This document shows positions 44,919-56,645 of a stretch of DNA of 64,000 bases, one piece after another (position 1 is the stretch's first letter; each line of letters begins with the position of its first letter). The translations under genes were made by a program, and so were the position numbers. Below the pieces are notes generated by a model that made no database searches, had not been told where the DNA came from, and saw only the letters and a list, made by a program, of their open reading frames with translations. The stretch is from Davidsoniella eucalypti (Eukaryota; Ascomycota; Sordariomycetes; Microascales; Ceratocystidaceae). The stretch covers positions 1 through 64,000 of the forward strand of contig RMBW01000021.1 of NCBI GenBank assembly GCA_004009845.1, in the 5' to 3' direction.

Positions 44919-47027
44919 ATGAACCATCTGGCTGCCGAGGAGGAGCACCATGCTCCGCACCACAATATGACGGCTGGCGAATACGTATCGACACGCCTCT
45001 CGTCTCTCAAGCCACCGCTGACCAAACCACCGAACCCTATCAAGCTGTTGCGGATGCTTTCTGGCCGGCAATGGGCATCCTTTGCCGTCGCTTTTGCTGC
45101 CTGGGTGAGTCCCTATAAGAGTCGTTTTGTCTGTCTGGCTGCTAACACTTCGCCATCTAGACCTGGGATGCGTTTGATTTCTTCACTGTCTCGCTGGCTA
45201 TGAACTCGCTCAGCAAGACTTTCAACAAGTCGAAGACGGACATCACTTGGGGTATCACTCTTGTGCTCATGTTCCGTTCCATTGGTTCGATTGTCTTTGG
45301 TATTGCCGCTGATCGTTTCGGCCGTAAATGGCCTTTCGTGATCAACGTGTTAATGTTCAGTTGCCTTGAAATTGTGAGTCAGCTCTTCTATGACGAGAGA
45401 AAAGAAAGAGACGAAGACGCATCTGCCGTTCTTGGAGATCCCGCCCTGTCAAAGGGGCCAGTCTTTCTATTCCTTTGCACCTCTTTCGTTCCAGGAGTGA
45501 TATGCCAACTCTAGCTCCGGTAGACATTCCAGCTAACTCTGTTCCATCTGATAGGGCACTTCGTTCACTCAAACCTACGACCAGTTCCTCGCTTGCCGTG
45601 CTCTGTTCGGCATTGCTATGGGTGGTCTTTACGGCAATGCTGCCGCGACCGCTCTGGAAGATTGCCCTGACGAGGCACGTGGTCTCATGAGCGGCATTCT
45701 CCAGCAAGGCGTAAGTATCACCAGTGTCTTGCCCTGTATCTATCGTTGTGTTTTTGTTCTTCTTTTTCTCCCCTGGTACACGTCTTTTTTCTTGTCTTTT
45801 GGTGGTCGTCTATCCAGCGTCACAGTAAACTACAGCCGACATAGTTGGTTCCCTGGTGGTTCTACTAAGCTTTTTTATGGCAGCAATGCCAAGCAAAAGC
45901 CAAGAAAAAAGTCGACATGTCTACCAAATTCCGGGGAAGTTAGCCTTGGGAACAAAACACGGAGAAAAATGGAGAAAAAAAAAAGAATAAAAAACTCCAC
46001 CCTCTTGCTCAGCTCTGCTAACCCGAGTAACCCTTAGTACGCATTTGGCTATCTCCTATGTGCCGCCTTTTCACGCGCCCTAATCGACACCACCTCGCAT
46101 GCCTGGCGTCCTATTTACTGGTTTGCCGCTGGCCCTCCAATCATTATTGCCTCGTGCCGTCTCCTTCTCCCTGAGACCGATATCTACATTGAGCGCCAGC
46201 GTCTCCGCAAGGCCGCCAACGAACTAGATGGCAACACCAATGCCAGCAAGGCTTTCGTTGAGCAGGGCAAGGTCGCCTTGAAGAAGCACTGGATCCTGCT
46301 GTCGTATATGGTTCTGCTCATGGCAGGCTTCAACTTCATGTCGCACGGCTCGCAAGATCTCTACCCCACCATGCTTTCAAACCAGCTGCTGTTCGACGCC
46401 GACATGGTCACCGTCACCCAAGTCGTTGCTAATGTCGGAGCCATGTCCGGTGGCGTCACCATCGGCTTCCTCTCCCAAGTCTTTGGCCGTCGTCTCAGTA
46501 TCCTCGTCTGCTGTATCTGTGGAGGAGCTGTCTTGTATCCCTATGCGTATGTCTCGACTTACGCCATCATGGCAGCGGCCTTTTTCGAGCAATTCTTCAT
46601 CCAAGGTGCCTGGGGTGTTGTGCCCATCCATCTGATGGAGCTGTCGCCTCCAGCTTTCACGACCTTTGTTGTTGGTACTTCGTATCAGCTGGGTAACCTT
46701 GCCTCTTCTGCTTCATCGACCATTGAATCACGCATTGGCGAGCGCTTCCCTCTCCCTGATGCTTCCAACGGTGATAAACGCTACCAATACGGCCGTGTCA
46801 TCTGCATCTTCATGGGTTGTGTCTTTGGCTACCTGCTTCTCCTTACTTTTATTGGCCCTGAAAACCTGGGCAAGAAGTTTGATGTTGCCAACGACCAGGA
46901 CGCCAAGGACGCTCTTGGCGAGAAGGCAGTCACCGGTGCCCTGGCCTCTACTAATGATCGTTCTATTGACGATGTTGAGGTCAGCGCGAGCACGGAGAAG
47001 CCCGCAGCTACTCATACTTCTTCTTAA
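44919..47027 (+). CDS. JEN-family monocarboxylate/proton symporter, 514 aa
   Basis: Exons 44919-45104, 45161-45373, 45555-45710 and 46038-47027 splice in phase (introns of 56, 181 and 327 bp; donors GTGAGT, GTGAGT, GTAAGT; acceptors CTAG, ATAG, TTAG; GCTAAC branch in intron 1). The product is a 12-helix MFS transporter. Cytoplasmic loop signatures ADRFGRKWPF and CPDEARGLMSG are present, and NFMSHGSQDLYPT near residue 283 is the N-x-x-S-H-x-S-Q-D-x-x-x-T hallmark of Jen1/Jen2 lactate, pyruvate or dicarboxylate permeases. It sits in the plasma membrane. Yeast Jen1 is induced by non-fermentable carbon and repressed by glucose; regulation here is not visible. Which acid it carries cannot be told from the sequence. 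Confidence 0.95.
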
Positions 47028-47732
47028 GGGCAGAGGTCTTATGCGTAGCTTTTCATTGGAATTAGTTTCTAGTGTCTGTATGTCTAGTCTATAATGAATA
47101 AAAAATCATGTCACCATTCTTGTTTATAGGAGTTTGTCTTGTTAGTCTTTTTTCTGTTTTACTTTGTCATGTATACTTTATACATATACTTACGTAAGAT
47201 AGGGTTATTGACTATGTAGGGTTAGGGTTCGATTGAGTGTAATGGCATATTTCTCATCGTCATTGTCGTAAAGAATACTGTGAGCCTCTCTAAAACTTAC
47301 CTCTTGTAGGTTCGATAGCTTTCCATGAGTTTTCCATCTAGTACTCAAGTTAGAATCAAACCGTCTAGGCTGTCTTTGAATTCTTGTCTTTGAATTCTTG
47401 TCTCGATTTCCCCCATCTCATCCATGTTACAGCACGAATATCCTTGTTTGATATATTGTTTATTTTTGATCTAAGCTATTTTAGTTTACAAGATTTATGC
47501 TGACATATAATGCCTGATTAAGCATAGAAAAAAGAAAATAGAAAAAAACTACACCCAATGTTCGCTTCTATTTGCCGTTTTTGTGCTCTTGAAATCCCGC
47601 ACTTCAGCGCCGTCGATCTCGCCTCTTTATTGGAATAATATCTACTACTACATATTACATATCTACCATTTACTACCGCCGGTACTCGCAGCTTTTACAG
47701 CGACCCTTTAGCGTAGCATTTCTTCCTGGGAA
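47028..47732. other. Intergenic region between permease and deubiquitinase
   Basis: Non-coding. GTAGGGTTAGGGTTCGATTG at 47216-47235 holds two telomere-like TTAGGG units, too few to be more than chance or an interstitial scrap. Confidence 0.5.
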
Positions 47733-49634
47733 ATGGGCCAAAAGCCTTTCACTGTCGCGTCCTATGCCGCCGGGGCCGGACTTGCTGCCGTTGCCCTAGT
47801 CTATGTCTTCGCACCGACCTATTTTATCGACGAGGCCGATTCCCGCAAGAAGGGCGCGATCGGACTGGTCAACGTCGGCAACGATTGCTTCATCAATTCG
47901 AACCTCCAGGCCCTGGCCGGCCTCGCCGAACTACGAGTTTTCCTGATTCGCGAAACCTACCGCCGCACCGTCAATGGCGACGATTCTATATACGAAACGC
48001 TGCTCGTGCAGCCCGATCCGAACAGCCCCGATAGCAGCGGAATGCCCACTACCGGCGAAGTAATACCCGACTGGAAGCTGCGTGGCTTACAGAGAGGCCT
48101 GGTCACCGGCGGTCTCAAGATCATACTCGACAAGCTGAACGAACGGCCCATTGCCCGCAAAACACTATCGCCGCGGGAGTTCGTGCAGGTCCTCGAAGCT
48201 TCATTTGGCCAGACCATCAATCGCCAGCAGCAGGACGCGCAAGAGTTCCTTCAGCTTGTCTTCGAGAGACTCAAGGACGAATATGCAGCCGGGAATCGTG
48301 TACACCGAGAGCTCCTCAAGCGCGCCGTGGACGAAATAGACTCTGAAAAGCCGAGTGCCATACAGGAAGAGGGCGGAAAGAAGGAAACAGATGCTTCCTC
48401 TCAACAGGAAGACAAGACTATCGGTGTTGCTGACGACAACAACGACCCCTTTGCCGACGAACCCGGCTTCCCTATGGATGGTGAGCGTGAGTCGCATTTC
48501 ACATGCCAGACCTGCCAGTATGCCACCAAGCCACGATTCGAGCCTTTCACTATGCTCACATTAAGTGTGCCCCAAACCTCGACGACCTCTCTCGAGGCTT
48601 GCTTCGACCACGCCTTTGCGCCAGAATATATCAGCGACTTCAAGTGTGAAAAGTGCCGCCTGACTCACGCCGCAGACCTCTTGAAGGCTCACGTAGCGGC
48701 AAAGCGCACCTCTACAAAGGATAAAGCACGGGCTGAGTCTAATCTTGCAAAACTACAGGCGGCAATCGACACTGATCCAGAGCATCCGCCTTCTGACGTC
48801 CCGCTGCCTGATCTATCACAAGCGCCCCTCCGCACTATCACGAGGAACACACGCATTAGCAAGCACCCCCGCGTGCTAGTTGTCCATCTCTCTCGGTCTA
48901 TATACGACCGTGTGTCGCAGAAGAACATGGCTAAAGTTTCGTTTCCCGAGCGGCTATCCCTCAAGAATGGGCTAGCAGAGCCGTGCAAAAGGTACCGGTT
49001 GATTAGTGTCATCATCCACCGCGGGGGCCATGCTAGCGGCCACTATGAATCGTTCCGGCGACAGTTCGTCAGTGCCCCCTTTTCGAACCCGAACCGGACT
49101 CGAGAAGAGAGTGTCTTCAACAAGACGTCTCCCTCGTCAGGCGCCAATACACCAACATCCAAAGTCGGTACGCCTACGCAGTCTGTGGCTATGACGCCTA
49201 CTACAGATCCTCTCGGTTCAATGGCATCACTGGCCACTACGCTTCCTCTCGAGGCGCCCTCTTCGCCCAAAAGCCAGACACCGCCACCAGACCGCGTGCT
49301 CAAAGAGGGCAAATCAGGCCTTTCGTCGCCCGTCGGAAGCGACACAGCTAGCATCAAATCTCTGGCCAAGTCAGTATTATCACGCAAGTCTTCTCGTTTA
49401 TCTGCAAAGTTCCAAAAGGATGTCGACAGTGTCCCCGCAGATACAGATGTAGTCGCTAAGCCAAAAAAGGGATTGGCGCCAACGAAACGTCGAAAACGTA
49501 AATCCAACGACAAGTGGTGGCGTATAAGCGATGAAAAATGCCGCCAGGCTAAAACGAGCGAAGTTCTTGGAATGCATCGTGAGGTCTATATGTTGTTTTA
49601 TGAGCTCGAGAAACCACATTTAGATCATGTGTAG
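47733..49634 (+). CDS. Ubiquitin-specific protease, Ubp16/USP30-like, 633 aa
   Basis: A single exon. Residues 8-31 (SYAAGAGLAAVALVYVFAPT) are one N-terminal membrane segment, as in yeast Ubp16 on the mitochondrial outer membrane and in USP30. The Cys box is GLVNVGNDCFINSNLQAL with nucleophile Cys 52. The His box is RLISVIIHRGGHASGHYESF with His near 437. QQQDAQEFLQLVFE is the conserved Q-D-A-x-E-F block. FTCQTCQY and FKCEKCRL form a CXXC zinc ribbon in the fingers. The end, KWWRISDE...YMLFYEL, carries the last USP motif. A Ser/Thr/Pro-rich insert (about 450-590) sits between the His box and the final motif. All catalytic parts are present, so an active cysteine deubiquitinase is expected. Confidence 0.95.
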   Translation: MGQKPFTVASYAAGAGLAAVALVYVFAPTYFIDEADSRKKGAIGLVNVGNDCFINSNLQALAGLAELRVFLIRETYRRTVNGDDSIYETLLVQPDPNSPDSSGMPTTGEVIPDWKLRGLQRGLVTGGLKIILDKLNERPIARKTLSPREFVQVLEASFGQTINRQQQDAQEFLQLVFERLKDEYAAGNRVHRELLKRAVDEIDSEKPSAIQEEGGKKETDASSQQEDKTIGVADDNNDPFADEPGFPMDGERESHFTCQTCQYATKPRFEPFTMLTLSVPQTSTTSLEACFDHAFAPEYISDFKCEKCRLTHAADLLKAHVAAKRTSTKDKARAESNLAKLQAAIDTDPEHPPSDVPLPDLSQAPLRTITRNTRISKHPRVLVVHLSRSIYDRVSQKNMAKVSFPERLSLKNGLAEPCKRYRLISVIIHRGGHASGHYESFRRQFVSAPFSNPNRTREESVFNKTSPSSGANTPTSKVGTPTQSVAMTPTTDPLGSMASLATTLPLEAPSSPKSQTPPPDRVLKEGKSGLSSPVGSDTASIKSLAKSVLSRKSSRLSAKFQKDVDSVPADTDVVAKPKKGLAPTKRRKRKSNDKWWRISDEKCRQAKTSEVLGMHREVYMLFYELEKPHLDHV

Positions 49635-50015
49635 TAGACGTTTTTTTTTATACTGTATCCATTCCCCCAACACGAGGTTCTTCTCACTCACGTGCTTTTT
49701 TTTTTTTCTTCTTCGTTCGTAGCATTAGTTGCATAGCAAAATAAAAAACAATTTGGGACGATATTCCATTTGTCTCTTCGTATGTCCATACCATAGATAT
49801 AATATCACATCAAACCGTTTATAGTTATACGTACAACAATTTCAATGATAAGGGAATTACATAATCAGATGATTAGTTTTGAGATCGGTTTTGTATTATT
49901 AAAAGCACTTCATATGAAGTATTAAGATGATGCTAGTTTATGAGAGATACTTTGATGCGGTATTTCAATTGAAGAATAACATTAATAGTTAATGTAACAA
50001 AGCGCAAAATAAAGC

Positions 50016-51903
50016 CTATTGTCCCAGGACTTCAGTCTCGATGGCAGCTATCTCTGCAGCAGTGAGCGTTTTAGACTTGATAGACTCATATTTAGCATCA
50101 TCAAACCGCCAAACACCACCAGTTTTCTCACAGTCACCGTCAACTGGTAGGCCGACAATAGTAGCAAGCTTACTCAACACCGGATCTGGCCCGACTTGGT
50201 TGGAAAAGTAGCTGCGTTCCCAGGCCCGTCCTTCTTCTTTTTCTTTGTTACGGAGTTGCCGTTGTGCTTGCTCGATCTTGGTTTTCTCTGCGCCGACTTT
50301 GTCTAGGCTGCCAGAGGAGATTGCATTGGCAACCTTGGTCCAGGCACGGCGCGATTCGAGGGGTCCTTGGGCCTCGATAGCCTGGACTTGAAGAGGAGTG
50401 ACCGGTGATGTAGCGGCATCAAACTTGTCGATTAGGGTTTTGGAAGAGTTGGTCTTTGAAGGGCCGCTGTATAGCTCAAAGGACTTGGTCCAGATACCGG
50501 TAGCATTGCACACAACAGCCTTTTCATTGCCGGTTTGGTGGAGGATAGCAGTAACACTGTTCTTCTTTCCAGAGAGCCAGCCACGGCCGCTGAAGTCTAG
50601 CTTAGCTGTGTAGCCGGTCGAGCTGGTGATGTACGAAGACGCCTCTAGTTCGAGGAATGGCGCGCCCATGATGAGGCCCTCAATGTGAAGCGAAGGGAGA
50701 GTGATCAGGTAAGTCTCGGGCTCTTTGGGGCCGTTGGGTGAGGCGGGCAGTGTCAACACCGCATGGCCAATTTGCTTGATGTAGATGGTGCTGGAGAAGG
50801 TGGCCTTTTGGGCATTATAGCCCTGTAGACGGACGCCGGTTGGGATATTTGTGATGCAGTAGGCGGTCGCAGGGGGGTGGTGGCTATAAGTTGAAAGAGA
50901 GAAGATTTGGTTAGCAACTATTACAATATATTTTTTCTCGAGAGGGTGTAATGTAATCACCTACCTGACCTGCTCACTGATCAGCTCTGTTGTGCCAGTA
51001 GCGGCATCTTCCCATTTTCCTAGGAACAGCTCGCCTAGGAATGGGTTCAAAGGCTTCTTCTCGTTGCCATACTTTTCACTACGGCTGGCATACTGTTGCT
51101 TGAGGGTAGAAAGGAACCACTTCAGCACAAGTGTTGCACGCTTGGTCGGTTCAGGCTCATTAGCAGCAGCTACAAATAGAGCCGGGTGGCAACACCAGTA
51201 TTGGCTAAACTCGGTGAGTGATGTGCCGGACAGAATAAAAGGCGGAGCCGTTAGAGAAGAAAGATCGCCATTGAAGCTAGCGATCGACTAAGCCAAAGAC
51301 AAGCGAGAAAGTTAGTTATAAAGGAATGAACAGACAGGGCGGTGTACATATTAGTGTAGTGTAATGAGGTCATGGTTGGTTGGGTTGCAGGCTTGCGAGC
51401 TGGCACTAGCAGTTTAATTGCTTGCATGCATATAGCTATCTGAGAAAGCGGTATGGTTCTGTTTTGCTATGTATGATGGCCAGGAAGTGTATATAATGAT
51501 GTATGTATACATGTGTATATTGTATGGGAGAAATAGTCTTTGGAGAAGCGTTTCATTGATCGAGCACGCCTGTGACGATTGCTATACCCGGCATGGTACG
51601 GTTATGGCTATGGTATGGTACCGAAGTTTCCGTCGGCCTTGACATGAATACTTGGTAGAGCCGGAGGCTTTGGTTTTGATTTTTCCCGTTGAGCTGGAGG
51701 TGACGTTATCTGAATGTAGATGGCGGAGATGCCAAAAGCAGCATATAGTGATATAGACAGCTGAAATAGATGATGCTTCGGTAGACAAACGGGTTCTAAG
51801 AAGAGGGTAATGGTCTTGAATGATATGGTAGTGTGTCGGTCGGATTTCTCGTACAAACCTTCAAAAAAGACGACCAACTGGAGCTATTCGTAGACTCGGA
51901 CAT
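50016..51903 (-). CDS. Oxysterol-binding protein, Kes1/Osh4 type, 411 aa
   Basis: Three exons on the minus strand: 51903-51859, 51287-50965 and 50883-50016 (introns of 571 and 81 bp). Exon 1 is only 15 codons, [15 protein letters not shown], and joins [20 protein letters not shown] exactly as in yeast Kes1. The family signature EQVSHHPP is created across the second intron (residues about 120-127). There is no PH domain, so this is the short ORD-only class that exchanges sterol for PI4P between ER and Golgi-type membranes. The length is close to that of yeast Kes1 (434 aa). The gene converges on the deubiquitinase gene with 380 bp between stops. The long first intron is unusual for the locus but holds no coding sequence I recognise. 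Confidence 0.95.
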
Positions 51904-52680
51904 GGTAACGCCAAAAACAGGATTTAAGTGTAGATATCTATGAGATTATAGGTCGAGGGCAGTTGGTTGTATTATAAAAGCGATATAAAAGCGATCGAGA
52001 TGTCGTGGTTGCAATGGTGGGTTTTCCCAATCGGAAACAAAAAAGATTAAAAACAAAAGACGAAAAGTAAGAAGAATAAGGAGGGAGAAAAATGAAAATA
52101 AAAAATAAGAGAGGAAACAACAGCCAACTTTCGCTCCCGATTGAATGACAAAACGCACTTGCCAAAGTAACTAATTGGCAAGAGCTGCAAATTGGTTGAA
52201 GTGGCAACTACGCAAAACACACGCAATAGAACAGTTAAACGCGGGTGCCAATGACGCAGTTCCCCTAGCACGCGACCTTAACCCTATCCTGATTATCTTT
52301 CCCGAGTTATCGCGCATAGTAACCCTACGGTACCCACAGGTATAATGTATGCACATAAAATTATAAACGTTTGCTAACGCTGATGATTAGGCGAAAACAT
52401 ATCTGATTAATACAAGAAAAAGATACTTAAGAAAATAGATATATATATCGTAGTAATACAAAACGTTATATTATATTATAAAAACAAACGCTATCATCAT
52501 GGGAAGTCTCTGTTCTGAACCACACAGGACGTGAAATGCTACGGGGAATCTGATGCCTAAAACCAAAACTCGAGGAACTGAAAGAAAGAAAATGCTGTAC
52601 GACCACTGCCGTCATGACGGACGACAACTTCATGCTCATATCAGGAGATGTTTTTTTTTTTTTTTTCCTGAGCCAATCAA

Positions 52681-54263
52681 TCATGGCACGGGAGATCTCC
52701 TCCGCGCCTCCATGATATCGACACTGCGAGGCAAAGCACCGCTGTTGCTTGTGTTGCGCTGAGGCGGCGAGCTGCTATAGCTGGTCAGCTCCTCGGTGCT
52801 ACCACTAGGGAAGTAGGCCTGTTCTTCTTTGTCTTCTTTGGTGATATAAGTATCGGTGGTCACGCGGACGACATTGCTATTCTCGACCATAGTGTCCATG
52901 TCGCCACTGAGGTCGTCGTAGCCCTTCTGGTTCTCGTTGATCTGCTTGTGACTGGTCGAAAGCTCGTACATGTTCTGCTGGGCACCGCGGCTGGTCCACT
53001 TGGACGGCATGAGACGAGAAAGAATAGGCCGTAGAGGAGGAATACACACACAGACGATTCCGACGGTGACCTCGATGACCGACCAGATGAGAGTGTCAGT
53101 GAGGTTATCTACAAAAGACAGGGTTAGCTTGGGGTTGACCCACTTAGATGTATTTTTATCTTTTATTTTATTTTTATAGTGCGGGATTACTTACAACTAA
53201 CATCAATGCCAGTAATACGATGTAGGAAGCATAAGCGGATAATACTGGCAATGCAGGCGCTATAAATAAAACAAAAATTAGTTAATATACTTGAAACAAC
53301 GCTATAGCGGCACATATCATCATGCCCCCCTAAAACCCGAAATAAAAATGAAATCTTTACTTACAAGCCACCCAGAAGGAAGAGAGTGCACAGAATAACC
53401 TTCTGGCGAACAGGAAGCTTCAGCTTTAGAAACAGCGGAATCGGCATGCCAACGACGAGCAGATCGGTGGTCAAAGTAACAGCGGCATTGACGTAGAGAA
53501 AGTTGACGTAAGTGTAGCATTTGCGCTCCTTCATGTTGAAGTCCCAGGCTGAGCGGACGGGAATGCACTGGAAGACAGTAGCAAAGATGGACGCAATAGC
53601 GAATAGGAGGACGAAGACGGATGTTCCCCAGATAAGACGGCGGAGGTTTGGCGAGGGGAAGATACGGTAGTAGAGAACCATGATGGATATCTTGGTGGCA
53701 GCAATGGCACCAGCGTACATGACTTGAACCACAATCATGATCTGGATGATCTTCTTGAGAGTTGGCACGATGTGCGTGAGATCAAGAGTCCATAGGTGCT
53801 CACCAACTCCGAATTTGACGGCTAGATGATTGTCTCGGTTAGTCTCGATGTCAAATGACTGCGTGTGAATGCCGACGAGGTTCTCCGTTTATCATTCTTC
53901 AAGTTAGTAGAAGGTGATGGGTGTACTTACAATATATAGCCACGCCTGCCAAGGCACAGTTGAGGGCTGTTGCAATCAAGATAATTGCTGGTTTGAAGTG
54001 GTTAGCATCCGGAGATTCTGCATGGTTCTCATGGTCGATGGTGGTAGTGCTATCGAAGGCGTAATATACGTACTATCTTCCCAGAACAACTTGTGGTTGA
54101 TGTGTATTCTCACGCCCGTACGGAGCATTGTGATCAATATCGAGATAAACAGACAGATAACATTGGTGGCAATGAGGAGGGTCTTCTTTGATGAGGTGTC
54201 GTTGAAGTCAAGACTGGCCAGTGACTCTGCCGAGAGCAGCTCTGATGAGATAAAGGCTGACAT
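52681..54263 (-). CDS. Rhodopsin-domain (Pth11-like) integral membrane protein, 398 aa
   Basis: Five exons splice in phase on the minus strand: 54263-54074, 53987-53931, 53821-53365, 53259-53195 and 53108-52681 (introns 86, 109, 105 and 86 bp). The protein has an external N-terminus, about seven hydrophobic helices, VKFGVGEHLWTL and KISIMVLYYRIFP (both typical of the fungal rhodopsin-domain family), QCIPVRSAWDF with a conserved Cys, YVNFLYVNAAVTLTTDLLVV, and a last helix ending VCIPPLRPI. A polar cytoplasmic tail of about 120 residues is rich in Ser, Thr and acidic residues. Members are plasma-membrane proteins and some, such as Pth11, sense surfaces. The ligand and role here are unknown. Confidence 0.88.
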
Positions 54264-55763
54264 ATTGGTGGGTGTTGCAGCTCAGGAAAGAGCCGTAGCT
54301 ATTTTGTCGATTCTAACGTATCCAATGTATAGATGTACCGATACGTAGATGAAAGTAAATGACGAAGACTAAAGACTAGAAAGACGATACGTGGGAGAAC
54401 GTATCTAAGTAATAAGATAGGTAAAAGAAAGGACAGGCAGTAAGCAAACTACCAAGATAAGGAAGGCCAAGACGTAGCAGAGAGGACGAGAAGAAGAGGG
54501 AAAGAGGGAACGAACTGTACTCAATGTGGTGAGATAGTCACTTCCTAAAGTAGTATTCCATGAACCGTCGAACAACAGCTTATAATCGAGATGGACGGGT
54601 ATTAGTAGACTAGAAGACTAGAATCGCCGCACTTCCTGCTTGGATATTCCCTGCGTCTGATGACCCGGCCTTTCAGGATGACATACCTAATTCGGATGTC
54701 TTCTATCCTTAGATATACATAGCACCTAGCAGCATCTTGTTAGCCGCATAGTATTACTGTATACATATCATATACTTTGCACTGGTAACTATGCTTTGCT
54801 TGGCATCATATCCATACTAATACATCATCATACCCCCCCCCTCTTCCTTCTCTTTCGCTATGTTTTATGTGTGTAGTTGCTGAATTCTGATGGTACCCCC
54901 TTCTAACACATGCCTTTTTGTTTTGTAGCCACCCTCCTCTACCATTTTCTACGCTCTGACCTCTACAATGGAAACATGCAATGTAGTACTTGGGACATGC
55001 CCCAGTAGTTACATGGTGCTGGTATATGCAGAACTTTGGCATTTCTCTTTTTTATTTTCTTATCCTTTTACATGTTTGCTCTTGACTCTAGCTATATATT
55101 AACATAGTTTTGCTATCTTAAGGGGGAAAAAGCAATCCATGCATGTTTGTAATATAATTAAACTCGGTTCCTCACTCGCCTACATATATGTCATATATGT
55201 ATACATGAGATAAACTTCCAAATATCAGCTAATACATATCTTTGAAGCAGCTTTTGTTGCTATGACTTGGTTACAATATCTGAACGAAGGGTATAAAAAA
55301 TAATGGCGAGCTAGAGCTTTTATCCAGGCCCTTATAGTGTATCGATTGCAGATAGTGGTATATGGCGAACGGACATGTTCTTGCATGACGTTTCTGCCTT
55401 GGATCTAGAATCTAGAAATGTATCATTAAACTACAGATAGTCTAGATTATGATTTTGGTACAAATATATGAGCTTAGTTCTCTCAGTACATGTAAATAGC
55501 ATGACTGGCTTCTAGTACTTTTGAGTTTTGGTGGTAAATATATAATATGAATTGACATGTATTCTTCATAAGAGACGAAGTGAGCATTTGCAACTACCAC
55601 GGTAAACTTATACCATAGGCACCTTGGTTATTAAATGCTCAAAGAACAATGCTTTGTGCTCGCCCTATATAGATAATTAGGCAGTTGCCATTTCCAGCAA
55701 CCAGATAGTAGCATTACATCTGTCTTACATTAAAGATCTCTTCCATGTCACAACATAGACTTA
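54264..55763. other. Intergenic region, left of the mariner relic
   Basis: No supported gene on either strand. A C9 run lies at about 54833-54841. Confidence 0.5.
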
Positions 55764-56645
55764 CAGAGTACAACGGTTGGCTTTTGTCGTAGGATCAGGA
55801 CGCAGATCGGTCTCCCGTACCTGCTTAGGTTTCTCCATTTTTAAAATCCCCACTTTTCTGAATAACCTTTTTCTTCCTTTCAATATAACACATCACAATT
55901 ACTATGCATAAAACAATACAGATATATCACCATACCATTACCAATATACTACTATACAACTACTTATTATTTCTACGACAACAGATCTGACTTCAAGGAA
56001 TATCCCAAAGAACCCAAAATCTCAAAAGCCAGGAGGCACGTGAACAACACGAATTTCGAGGCAACTGCAACAGCTCCAACCGACATAGAAGAAGCAAGCC
56101 AGTTCAACAGTCAGCATGCAAAGCTACAGCAAGAATGCCATGAAATTTAACAACAGTTGTTGATTGCACAGTCCCGTTCAGACGATCAACGATTTCGAAC
56201 CCCTTTTCCAACACTGGAAACTGCGGAAATTTCCAACGAATCACTTACCTCTGTACGCTCACGAAATACTAAAATCATCCCAGTGTTGGACAAGTGGATG
56301 AGATCTTTCGAGTTTAGATTTCATGCAAGATAATGCTCCTTGCCATAAAGCGACAGACCATGGAAGAGTTTCGATCTCGTGGCATCACGGCCCTGGACTG
56401 GCCACCTTTCTCACCAGACCTCAACCCGATTATCGTGAAATCTGACAATTCCGACATCTCACCACAGATTTCATCACTGTCCTTCTTATTAGTCAACTAA
56501 GGCCTCTAGATGATGGCCATTTCCCACTGATTATAGATGACATCGGTTATACAGTGTTCAATGCGGTTATAATACTAGGTACATAGTGAGAATAGAGAGA
56601 AGCAAGAGATCGATCTGCACGACAAAAGCCAACCGCTGTAGTCTG
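55764..56645 (+). mobile_element. Tc1/mariner element relic with TIRs and TA flanks
   Basis: The left end (55764 on) CAGAGTACAACGGTTGGCTT and right end (to 56645), whose reverse complement is CAGACTACAGCGGTTGGCTT, are matching terminal inverted repeats of about 45 bp with some mismatches; TA lies directly outside both (55762-55763, 56646-56647). Inside, plus-strand frames give QDNAPCHKAT and, after a one-base shift, MEEFRSRGITALDWPPFSPD then LNPI, the second-Asp and third-acidic blocks of a Tc1-type DDE transposase. At 882 bp it is shorter than complete Tc1 elements, so the N-terminal DNA-binding part is largely lost. Confidence 0.82.

Noticed and set aside
45711..46037. Open frame continuing through the third intron of the permease gene
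   Set aside because: The frame leaves the transporter fold and the sequence is non-coding in composition; splicing at GTAAGT and TTAG restores family sequence exactly.
47215..47235. Interstitial telomere repeat
   Set aside because: Only two TTAGGG-like units; no array.
49043..49513. 156-codon minus ORF within the deubiquitinase gene
   Set aside because: Antisense shadow of a confidently identified coding exon.
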